Below, piece by piece: positions 21,561 to 33,006 of a DNA stretch of 64,000 nt. The notes under the pieces were generated by a model that saw only the letters and a program-made list of their open reading frames with translations, was not told the origin of the DNA and did not search any database. Every line of letters starts with the position of its first letter. Within the stretch, counting starts at the first letter, position 1. Source of the DNA: Rosa chinensis (taxonomy: Eukaryota > Streptophyta > Magnoliopsida > Rosales > Rosaceae); the NCBI RefSeq assembly GCF_002994745.2, contig NC_037092.1, positions 14,003,501-14,067,500 of the forward strand, given 5' to 3'. Made by a program: the position numbers and the translations under genes.

Positions 21561-24500
21561 GTGAGGCGATTCTCCTTGATCTTCTCTCCATGATCCGGTT
21601 CTGCAATCTTCCTTTTTATTTCCTTGAACCACCGGGAAGGCGGGAGAATTATTCTCCCAATCCACTGCACCTTCTGTTCTCCTTGTGACCATGGGAAAAA
21701 CATGTGTTGAATGGTAATAGCCCAATATACTTACAATATCAGGTGAAGTTGAAAAGTTCATACCATTTCATACTCGGAAATATAGTAGAGGTTTTCTTTT
21801 GTATGCATTTGTTTTTTTTTTTTGAATCACTCACTTGGGGTTTTTTTTTTTTTTTTTTAAGGATTTCATTGCGGGATGGGCAGGTGATGGAGGGGAAGAA
21901 GTGGATAACTTCCCCTTTGGAAATTGCTGAGGAGATTTCGAAGAGTTTGGCTTCGAAAGCTTTGATTGCTGAGGTCAGTGGGACTCTATGGGACATGGCA
22001 AGGCCTTTGGAGCGTGACTGTGAGCTTAAGATATTTACATTTGAAGACAACAAAGGCCGTGACACCTTCTGGTACTCTAGTGCTCATATTCTTGGACAGG
22101 TAACAAGTCAAATTTTTTCTTTTGGGAATTGGGGATAAATTGTTATCAAAATTTTGGTTTATAGATCTATCAATGGTCTGATATGGTTGCAGGCACTTGA
22201 GGCCAAGTATGGATGCAAGCTCTGTATTGGTCCCTGCACAACAAAAGAAGAGGTTTGATTTATATGTTATATGTTTAATGTCTAATGTGTAATTTATTAG
22301 TTAAATGCTGAGACTATCTCTATACCAAGGAAATTAAGGTCTGATCGTTCATTTGATTCGTTAATGATTATTCAATATCAGGGTTTCTACTATGATGCAT
22401 ACTATGGCAGTTTGGGCTTGAATGATGAGCACTTAAAGAAAATTGAATCAGAGGCAGAGAAGGCTGTTAAGGTATTGTTTATGCTCTTTAGCAAATGTTG
22501 AATGTTAAGTGTGAATGTATACTTGTTGTATGGAGGAATTGTTGCTCCTGATTGATTGTAAATCAGATTAGATGTTTTCACATTTTGCTATTTCTTGTTG
22601 AAAATCAGAGGTAATTGCATGTTTTCATCCAGGCCAAACAGTGCTTTGAGCGCATTGAAGTATCAATGGAACAGGCCCTCGAGATTTTCTCTGATAACAA
22701 ATTCAAGGTAAATGAAGCTACATGGTTGTTTTCTCCAAGGCAAAAGTTTATGTTCGGCTACTTTAATATATATTATATCCTCATTTCAAATAAATTCAAA
22801 TATGTTTTTGGTTTGCACTACTAATCAGATTGAGATCATCAATGAGCTTCCTGTAGATAAGGCTATGTATACAGATGTGGCAACTTGGTGGACTTGTGCC
22901 GTGGACCTCATATACCAAATACATCCTTTGTCAAAGCATTTAGATGTTTGAAGGTATGCTAAAGCTTTAGGTTGTATTGATTGTATACATTGTGTGTATA
23001 TTTTTAACTGATGAATTTGCAATTCCAGGCTTCTTCAGCCTACTGGAGGGGAAATAAAGATCGCGAAAGTCTGCAGCGAGTTTATGGAATATCATATCCG
23101 GATAAAAAACTTTTGCAGGTGAGATTCTGTTTTTGATCTTTCATATTAGTAGAGGTCAGGATGTGAACTGTTATAGAAAGCTACAGTAACTAGGCCATTG
23201 CGACATGCCTACATATAGCTGAGCATTGAACTGGAATTAATCTTGATCATTTCATTTTTTTGTAGGCATATATCAAGCAGCAGGAAGAAGCAAAAAAATA
23301 TGACCATAGGTTGTTGGGTAAATCACAGGAGCTCATATTTTGTCACCCATATAGCCCGGGAAGTTGGTTCTTCACCCCCAACGGAGCTCGGATTTATAAG
23401 AAATTAATGCAGTTCATGGAAAATGAATATTTGGAAAGAGGATATCAGGAGGTTATAACACCAAACATATTCAAAATGGATTTGTTCGAAAAATCTAAGC
23501 ATGCAGGACACTACAAACAGAATATGTTTCTTTTAGAGATTGAGAAAGAAGAATATGGTTTGAAGCCAATGAACTGTCCTGGTCACTGTGAAGAGTTTCG
23601 ACATAGGCCTCGTTCTTATAGAGAACTTCCTCTTCGGATGGCTGAATTTGGGGTGCTGCATCGAAATGAGGTCAGTGGTGCACTAGATGGATTGACTCGT
23701 GCAGGATGATGCTCATATATTTTGTAGGGAGTCCCAACTGAAAGATGAACTCAAGGGTGTCCTCGACTTCATCAAGTATACCTATGACATTTTTGGTCTC
23801 TCTTTTGATGTGGAGCTATCAACAAGGCCAGAAAGTTACCATGGAGAACGAGCAACATGGGATAAAGCCGAGGCAATTCTTACAGAAGCACTAAATGAGT
23901 TTGGCAAGCCTTGGCAGATAAATGAAGGGGATGGGGCATTTTATGGACCAAAGATAGATTTTGGTGTGTGTAATGCTTTGAAGAAAAAATTTCAGTGTGC
24001 TACAATACAGCTTGATTTTTAGCTCCCTGATTATGAGCAGTTTGACCTACATTACACTTCAGAGGGTAAAGAAGGCAAAGGGAGAGGCCTGTTATGATAC
24101 ACAGAGCTGTATTCGGCTCCTTTGAGCGTTTCTTTGGTATACTTTTGGAGCAGTACTACAAAGGAAAATGGCCCTTCTGGCTTAGTCCACGTCAGGCAAT
24201 TGTTTGCCCCGTCTCAGAGAAATCCGAGGCTTATGCTCTACAGGTATGTTTTTGCAGCATCCTTAGCTTTTGTCACTGTTTTTGGATATCGTAAAATTAT
24301 AAAGCCAAATATAAAAAGCCTTCACATATCACAAAGAGTAGTCTAAGAAGCACTTTCTGTTTGATAGCTCACCAAATTGAAGTATATTGCTCAATTTTTA
24401 ACTACTGAAGTCATAGATTATAAACTGTAGTGTTTTTGTAGGTTCAGGAACGGATTCGTCTCGCTGGTTATCATGTTGATGTTGACACAAGTGATAGATC

Positions 24501-24739
24501 CGTGAGTAAAAAGGTATGCTTTCAATAGTTTTTTTCTCTGCGTCAAAACTTTTACATCGAAAATTCTGATACTAAGATGTAATCTAACTTCACCAGTGTC
24601 AATTCTGTAATGAGTCCTAGCTGTGTTTTGGGTTCACTGATTGTTTTTGTTCCTGCAGGTGCGAGAAGCTCAGGTGGCACAATACAACTACGTTCTAGTT
24701 GTTGGTGAGAAGGAAGCCAAAATTGACCAGGTTTTCTAT

Positions 24740-24993
24740 TGTTGTAAAATGAAAAGTACGAGAGTTTGAGAGAAGAGAGAAATGGAGTGATTCTATTCAT
24801 CTCACAATGAGGTTTATATAGGAGTACCTCAGGTTTACAAAAGGTAATTATTCAACGATTACATCAATCACTCGTCTGATTACAATCAATGAATTGCTAA
24901 TTATATTCTATTAATCACCAATCAATCTTAATTGGCGTATATCACGCAACACTAATTGCTATTACATGAATAGCCACATTAATATTTACAACA
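24740..24993 (-). repeat. 3' LTR of copia element 3
   Basis: It is the downstream LTR in the element's minus orientation, identical in length (254 bases) to its partner at 31618. Its outer edge meets the target duplication TCTAT. Confidence 0.92.
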
Positions 24994-25868
24994 CTTCCCC
25001 TTGGATATTCCATGTCAATAGTGTTGCCCCTGCTATGCGCTTCTAAGTTGCCTCGTCAAAAACCTTGCCAAATAATAAAAAAAAACCTGTCGGAAAAAAC
25101 AACCTTGGTCGAAGGAGAAAAAGAGCACAGCGCGCTTGAGTGTGGATTAGCAGTATCACAGCTTTAGAGATAGGTGGAGTCTTCTTATCAGCACCATAAG
25201 TAGGTAGTATGTCTATGAGAGGGATGCTTTAGAGTTGCTACACCAAAACTTTGCCAGGTAAACCCAGTGGGAGAAACCTGTGGTCGAAAGGAAAAGATGA
25301 GCAAATGCATATATGTCAAATCAAAGCATCTTCTGGATGCAGTAAGTGGGCTAACCATGCTAAAGATGTGCCTCGTCAAAACCTTGCCAGGTAACAAAAC
25401 CCAGTGGGACAAAATAACCCTGAACGAAGGACAAAAAGAGTACACGATGGTCAAATGAGTATGCTTCAGGATACTCCCCCTGAAAATTACATGTTAGGTA
25501 ATTCAGATAGTTTACGTAGACCAATACCTTGGACATGCTTCTGGAATGTAGACTTTGGTAGTGACTTGGTGAAGAGGTCTGCACGATTGTCTTCAAATCA
25601 AATCTGCTTAACCTCAATCTTCTGAAGCTCCTATTTTTGCTAATTGAAGGAGAACTTCAGTACAATATGTTTGGTGTTGTCTCCTTTGATGAAACTCGTC
25701 TTTATTTGCTCTATGTAAGCAGCATTATCCTCATAGATAATGGTTGGTTCATCAGTGGTGGAATGCAGTCCACATGTGCTTTGTAACGGTTTTTAGCCAT
25801 GTACATTCACATAATACTTCGTGAAAAGCTAGTATCTCAGCATGATTCGAAGAGGTAGCAACAATTGT

Positions 25869-28800
25869 CTATTTGGTAGACCTCCAAGAAATTGCAGTAT
25901 TCCCAATGGTAAAAACATAACCAGTTTGGGAACGTGCCTTGTGCGGGTCTGATAGATAGTCTATATCAGCATATCCAACAAGGCGAGCATCATTCTGAGG
26001 ATCAAGGGGGTTTGATCCATTCCTTGATGCGTAGGGATAGAATAAGTCCATATCCGTTGTACCTCTAAGGTAGCGAAAAATATCTTTTATGCCATTCTAG
26101 TGACGGCGTGTTGGCGCAGAGCTATATCTAGCTAACAAGTTCACATCGAATGAGATGTCCTATCTAGGGCATTGAGCCAAGTACAATAATGCGCCTATTA
26201 CACTTAGATATGGGACTTCTGGCACCAATATCTCTTCGTTATCATCTGCAGGACGATACGGTTCTCTTTAGACTTCAGACGACCAAGGGTGTGCTTGCTT
26301 TTATCCTCATTAAAGCATCTTAACATCTTCTGGATGTAATTTGGTTGATGGACCAAAATTTCATCTGCACTGTGCTCGGGCTCCAGGTCGAGACAATAAT
26401 TTGTCCTCCCAAGGCCTTTCATCTCAAATTCCAACTTCAGGTGCTTTGCGGTTTCCTTGATCTCTTCAGGAGTATCAATCAAATTCATGTCATTGACATA
26501 GACCGCCACAATTCCAAACTAGGAACTTGTTTCCTTAATAAACACGCATGGGCATACTTTATTATTCACATATCTCATCCCGATTAAATATTCACTTAGA
26601 CGGTTATACCACTTCTGTCTGGATTGTTTCAATCCATAAAGTGAACGCCGGCCTCAAAACTAATGAAGAGCATGTTCCGTGGTCTAGAACTATTTGCATC
26701 AGGTATATTAGGTCCTTCAGGAACTTTTATGTATATCTCTGTATCGTGATCCCCATAGAGATAAGCTGTGACCACATTCATAAGCTGCATATTCAGTTTT
26801 TCAGAAACTACCAAACTGATAAGATAGCGGAACGTTATGACGTCCATTACGGGAAAATAAGCCTCTTCGTAATCAATCACAGGGCGTTGAGAAAATTCTT
26901 GCGCCGCTAGACGAGCCTTTGTGTATCACAATCTCGTTTTTCTCATTACGCGCTTCCTTACAAATACCCATTTAAATCCTACAGGTTTAACATGGGGAGG
27001 TGTAGGAACAACAGGTCCAAAACACCTTTTTCTTTGTCAAGGAATCTAATTTGACCTGGATTTCTTATTTCCTTTTTGGCCAGTCGTCTCTTCGTTGATA
27101 TTGATCAACAAAGCAAGGTTCGAGGTCATCGCTTATTATAATTTCGGTGGCCACCCCAAATACTAATATATCATCGATGATAATCTCAATCCGATTCCAA
27201 ATCTCACTAAATTTACTGAGATTTCTCTATTCTCGAGAATGGGTTCAAATGTTAGAGCGTCCCCCAACATGGTCTCTTCTAGGACGTACCCATAATCCGG
27301 ATTTATCTCATGAGATGAATCGGTTTGAGATAGCGATGTCAAGAGGATTCGTTTGTGCCAAGTTTACCCTCTTCTGGGGATAAGAATCCTTCGAACCTAA
27401 TGGTCTACCTCGCTTCTGGGCAGGGACATATGACTGGTTAGCCGCCATTGTCGTACCTCATCCATCTGGGACGACACATCCTACAGGGACTTCTATCCTT
27501 GCAGACACATTTGCATCAGGTATATATGATCTCGTCACTTTAGCTAGATCAGAGAAACTGTCTGGCATATTGTATTCTATACTCTATAGATCTAGAATTG
27601 TTTGCACTTCAGTACTTTCGTGCGGTTCTGGGATCATGATGAAACATAGTGGGGACATTTCATGTTAGTTCACGCCGTTCATCAGGAACGGTGACGTTCT
27701 TATCTCCCCCTAACGACGGGAAGACTATCTCATCAAAGTGACAATCCGCAAATCTAGCAGTAAAGAGATCGCCTGTCAAGGGCTCTAAAGAGCACATAAT
27801 GGATGAGACTCATAATCGACATGTATGCCCATCCTTTATTGAGAACCCAATTTTGTATATTGTGACGGCACAATTGGCACGAGGACTGCATACCCAAATG
27901 CGCGTAAGTGCGAAACATCAGGTTCGTACCCAGTCACCAGCTGTAACGCGGAGTAAGGTTGGTAGCAGTGGGCCTCAACAGGACCAACATAGTTGCATGC
28001 AAGATTGCATAGCCCCATGCAGAAATTAGAAGCTTGGTGCGCATTACCAAGATTCTATTTGCGAGACCATCTTGGGTGTGAACATAGGGAACTATATGTT
28101 CAGCATCAACCCCAAAGGATATGCAATAATCATCAAAAGACTTCGATTTAAACTCTCCGGTATTATCAAGTCTTATAGACTTTATGGGATAATCCGAGTG
28201 GTGAACCCTTAATTTCATGATCTGGGTGAGAGTTTAGCAAAAACAGCGTTTTCTTGTGGACAATAGTGTAACATGTGATCACTTTGTCAATACATCAACC
28301 AAAACCATTAATATTTAACTGGTCCACATGGTGGTTGGATATGTCCACAAATTTCCCTTGCATTTTGTGCAGAAAAATGGTGGTGTATGTACTAGTATTT
28401 GCATATGATGGTCTAGTATGAAATATTCTTAATGAGTATGGCATAGTGTGTCATTATATACAAGACCCTTATTTATTCAGAAGGGGATGCACCTGCAATG
28501 AGTTGAGGATACGGTGCATCATATTGTGACCTGGGTGTCCCAAACGGTCATGCCATAGCAAGTAGTTACTTGAATTAGTTAGCTTCTAGCTAACATATTT
28601 CAATTTTCTCCAATGTACGCTTCTGGCCACACACTTGGAGGTTATGCAAAGATATTACACTCATTTTTCTCAGTGGTTTCAACGTGGTAACTGTTGGTTA
28701 GAATATCCTTAATACTCAATAACATTCTTCTGGAACGTGGAGATTATAAGACCTCATTAATGGTAGGTTTAGTACCATTGGACAACATACAGTGGGTTTT

Positions 28801-30009
28801 GCCATAACCCTCTATCAGGTTGGATTGGCCTGATACGGTTGTCACAGAGGTATGAATAGACATAAGTTTGAAAAATATCTCTGATCTGGGAGTATGGTGT
28901 GCGTAATAGCACTTTAACCAGACAACAAACTTCCCCACAAGACATGCCTATTCATAAATTTAATTCAATGGATCACATGTATAAATGAGTTTATTGAATT
29001 AAATATATTCGAACATAACCACATTTCTATAATCCAAAATAATTGAAAACATAAATCACCAAAATCCGAAGATGTTTCATTCATTAAGATGAAATAGATA
29101 TGGCACAAGGGGCCAATTATACCCATATGTTCGAGTTCTAATCCTCGGTATGTTCAGTAACTAGCTGAAAATCCCTCTAGTGTGGAATCGATAGAAAATG
29201 ACCCTTCAATAAAGTTGGTATTTCGAGTTCCGCGACTGGCGTAATACTCATTTACTGCTTCGGCTATTGCACAACAGGTGCGGGACCAACAGTCAATGCC
29301 TTCACATTGATAACAAAGATCACGTTGATTTTGGTGGCAGCGGGCCGAACCAGTGTTCTTTTCCACTTTGGCTTGTTGGGCAGGGGCACTATAACATGGG
29401 CCATGTTTTGAGGCGGTTATATGGGCCATTTATGGGCCCACCTCTCTTTCCTTGTCTCGAAGGATAGGATTTTTTTTTTCCTTCCACGGCCACAATTTCT
29501 CCTTTCACAATTAGGTTTGCGATGAGTAACATCATTTGCTTCAAGCAAAAGTGTTGCTTAGGTACCGATGGGCTTGGCATGATCATTCTTCAACAGGAGG
29601 TTGTTGTTCATTTCAGTGAGCAACAAGATAGTGATCAATTCTAAGAATTAGTAAAGTGCCTCTCCTTGTATTCTTTTGGGCAAATGGGCTTGTTCAATAT
29701 CTTGCTAATCATGTCTTGCTTCAGGCAAGAAAATGGTCATTTGGTGGTTAAAGTACTCTTCCAGAGCGACCCAAAGAGTCTGTGGATCCTCTTCATCGGA
29801 TACTGAACTTGGAGTACTTTCTCCATATGTTTCTTTATGAACATTATGGCACTCGCCTTAAAAGCCTCAATGACGACATTGTCATGAGTATCGATTGTTG
29901 ATCTTATTTTCTTTGTAGTCAGATGAATTTTCACATCTTGAGTCCACTTTAGATAGTTTCTGCCGGAAACCTCCAAAGCAACAAAGTCAAACATGTTGAG
30001 ATTTGACAT
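25869..30009 (-). pseudogene. Decayed gag-pol of copia element 3
   Basis: Pieces read in order from right to left. The gag start MSNLNMFDFVALEVSGRNYL..W is at 30009. A degraded zinc knuckle (CYQCEGIDCWSRTC, lacking the expected His) lies near 29330. Integrase core fragments (SIRLDNTGEFKSKSFDDYC) lie near 28160. RT pieces (AVYVNDMNLIDTPEEI, where YVDD is expected) lie near 26505, and RNase H pieces (LVGYADIDYLSDPHKARSQTGY) near 25960. Frames are broken many times between them. Both the RT active-site change and the interruptions rule out activity. Confidence 0.8.
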
Positions 30010-31617
30010 TTCTTATAGGAAAGAAACAAATAATATTAGTGCTTTGGGTAATATCGTCCATAAGCAAGTAATGAGAACTTCAGGTTCTATAACATGGTAT
30101 GAAAAATCGGATTAGACATGTAAAATCTACTGGTTTTATCATGTGTGGTGAATTTATGAAGGAAACTTCAAGTTTCTTAAATGACATTATCGAAACTACA
30201 AGTTCGATTTATGTATGAACTACTGGTTCATTTAGAACTTCTAGTTCATTAGGTACCTGCATTTTCTACACATATATTCTAGTGCGAAAATTTAGACAAG
30301 TAACACAATAATATTGAATTGAGCAAAATGAAATAATCTCACAAATTTGGATAAATAAAAATCACAAATCAATTGAGATATTAATTGCATGCTACTAATA
30401 TAACAGATTAATTATCACACAATTATGTGAATAAATGCTTCTGGCAATTAATTACACATATTAAATATGGTGAATCTATTTACAATATGAAATCATTTTT
30501 CCTTTTATTTTTGATTTTGCTGGACCAAAGAAGGAGTGGGCTTGATAGTGAAGCCTATCGGGCTTAGTCTGCGGGCTTGTGACCCGGGCTTTCATGCGTA
30601 AGTTAAATGGTGTGTGAGACCTACTGGACTGCTAGGTCCTGCTGAGGGAGAGTGGGCCTGCTGGGCTCAAACTGGTCTGCCAAGGAATGAAAAGTTATTA
30701 CTCAACCCTTTCGGTAACTCCAATTGAATATGACCAGATAAGGAAGGATGAGGTTTAGGTGGAGCGAGGCTTACTTAAGTACAGAGCCTCATCTGAACCT
30801 TGCCTAGACATCGCATCCAACTGGATGATCCTAGTTTGAGAAGATTCATAATTTTTGTCATGACAACATGTGGTGAGCTTCTGTTCTGGTCTTGCAACTT
30901 GGGCTTGAGCTTCTGGCTCGGATTTGTTATTGTGACTTTGGGCTTGATTTGAGCTTCTGACTCAGCCTCATTTAATATTCACCATTAACCTGTTTTTTTT
31001 TTTTTCTTTAAATGCTTCTGCCTTCTGGCATTAACACTTCATTAACCCCATAAATATTACATAATCATTATGGCAATAAACTTGATGTACAGCATTAAGA
31101 AATTGTAATGAAGTAAATAAATATCGTAAAGTCAATAATGAAATCATTATGGTGATGAGCGTAATATACGGCATTAACAGGAAATGATGCACATTATTAT
31201 GGCAATGATTTGAATAAACGCTTATGGCATTATAGTAATATTAAATAGGAATCCTACATGTCAATGTGTCATGATATATGTCAATTAAATCCAAAAACAT
31301 GAACAAATATATACGACAGATATATATGTATCAACCAAATAAATTAATAAAGTAAATTTAGGGGTTTATGCATCATGGTGATTGTTCATATTCAATCATT
31401 AGGCTCAATAAGCATGAATATGAAATTAGATTTTGGAAAAAAAATACTTGATGAAGAACAGACGAATCTTCAGTTTATATGTGCAGAACTGAGAAGGTTG
31501 TCTTCTCAGCCAATCCAATAATTTAGGAGTTATTCGCCTCTTCTCTTGATTGAATGATGAACCACCTCTTCTCCACAACTCGCAATCTGAATCCTAGAGC
31601 TAATCGTGCTGATAACG

Positions 31618-31871
31618 TGTTGTAAAATGAAAAGTACGAGAGTTTGAGAGAAGAGAGAAATGGAGTGATTCTATTCATCTCACAATGAGGTTTATATAGG
31701 AGTACTTCAGGTTTACAAAAGGTAACTATTTAACGATTACATCAATCACTCGTCTGATTACAATCAATCCATTGCTAATTATATTCTGTTAATCACCAAT
31801 CAATCTTAATTGGCGTATATCACGCAACACTAATTGCTATTACATGAATAGCCACATTAATATTTACAACA
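31618..31871 (-). repeat. 5' LTR of copia element 3
   Basis: The promoter-bearing LTR in the minus orientation. It ends against the target duplication TCTAT at 31872-31876 and is followed inward by the primer-site-like CGTTATCAGCACG. Confidence 0.92.
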
Positions 31872-32063
31872 TCTATTATTTTCTTATCTTAATTTGTTGC
31901 TTACAATACAACTGTATTAATGCAGTCATAAGTAGATCTCTGATCTATATGAATGTTTCAGGTGAGCTTACGGGCTAGAGATACAGAAGATGAAGATGTC
32001 ACAGTAATGGGCATTGGTGATCTTCTCCAATTCTTCAAAGACGAAGTTGAAGCTTTCCATTAG

Positions 32064-33006
32064 CATTTTCTCAGATTTTTTTCTTGTTCTTTTGTTATAT
32101 AATGTCATTTCCTTCTTGAATAAAGCTCAAACCCCAAAAGCAAATCATAATGAAGTAAGAACATCAATAGATTCTTGACAAGGCATTACGTACGTAATCA
32201 ATTAGAAAGAGGAAATATATATCAACGAACATTAAAGAATTTGAAGACATAGAATTTGCAGAATCCGATTCTAAATAGTTTGTTCTTTGAAAATTTATAG
32301 TTCTCCTGCCACCCTATCATATTCAATGATCTCATAGTTGCATCCGATCTTGATCCAAACTTGCATAAGTCGAGTAAATTAATACTCTTTGCTTTTACAA
32401 ATTTCAAATGTAGCAACTAGTATTAACTACATGCAGTTTTTGCTCAGTCGAGTATTCTTCATTAGTTCATTACAAGATACTGGAATTTCCTTTTATCCCA
32501 GAAATCATTACAAATTTCAAATGCAGCAACTAGTTAATAATACAGATGCATTATCAACTAGTTAATAGTCAGTTTTTGCACAGTCGAGTATTTATGCCCC
32601 ATTTTCCTACACATGTTTTATACAGATTCGTTTCCCTTGATCCCAGAAACCATTATAGTGATTTGTTGCGACTCTGATATTAAGTACACCACACTGGTGT
32701 AAACCCAATTGAAGTAATGTCAGAGACATTCAAATTCCAATTGAAAACACATCAACCAACATTGTCATTCATTGACCAAAAGAAACAAAACATTTGCAAA
32801 GAATACTTGCTAGACCCTTAAAACCAAACCTTATCAAGTCAAAACACAATCTTCAACCCCAGAAAACAGCTTGAAGTGAATAGCAGTAAGAACACATGGC
32901 AACATAACCTTTTGACACACACAAGAACCCATTAGATTCACGCACAAACCCCTTCATAGGAGGTTGGAATTGCGTACGGGTTTCCCATAACAGAGAGAGT
33001 TGAACT
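32064..33006. other. Convergent spacer between synthetase pseudogene and AGO2-like gene
   Basis: It should hold the 3' UTRs of both genes; AATAAAG at 32119 could be the polyadenylation signal of the synthetase transcript. A phrase AATTTCAAATG(T/C)AGCAACTAGTTA occurs twice (32400, 32514), and GCAGTTTTTGC..AGTCGAGTAT(T) also occurs twice (32433, 32571), a weak ~130-base direct repeat. Confidence 0.45.

Larger units (their letters stand above)
24740..31871 (-). mobile_element. Complete Ty1/copia element 3, antisense in the synthetase intron
   Basis: The LTRs are 24740-24993 and 31618-31871, 254 bases each, with about six differences by eye. They begin TGTTGTAAAATG and end TTTACAACA, and a 5-base duplication TCTAT flanks them (24735-24739; 31872-31876). 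Orientation is minus: a polypurine tract (AAGGGGAAG) abuts the left LTR and a primer-site-like CGTTATCAGCACG abuts the right one. An LTR TATATAA box lies on the minus strand. The interior keeps only fragments of gag (about 30009-29737), zinc knuckle (29350), integrase (28218-27934) and RT/RNase H (26880-25870), with many stops and frameshifts. It cannot encode its own machinery. Confidence 0.92.
20412..32063 (+). pseudogene. Threonyl-tRNA synthetase gene (cytosolic type), apparently broken
   Basis: Eleven exons can be followed: ~20412-20726, ~21862-22099, 22193-22252, 22382-22471, 22633-22707, 22829-22953, 23029-23118, 23266-24243, 24442-24513, 24659-24730 and 31962-32063. They spell the family in order: VIPKRIKLFKSIQA, the TGS-like LRDGQVMEGKKW, SSAHILGQ, the editing-domain [13 protein letters not shown], class II motif 1 ([11 protein letters not shown]), the zinc-site NCPGHC, motif 2 ([13 protein letters not shown]), and the anticodon-binding end ([31 protein letters not shown]). 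The intact enzyme charges tRNA-Thr. Lesions: an in-frame TGA at 20502; an extra TA in exon 6 (125 instead of 123 nt, near 22868); loss of about 14 bases near 23700, removing VRRFQ; a TAG at 24020 where family members have Q; and a frameshift near 24064-24090. A 7.1 kb copia element sits in the last intron. Introns are retained, so this is a duplicated, not a processed, copy. Confidence 0.85.
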
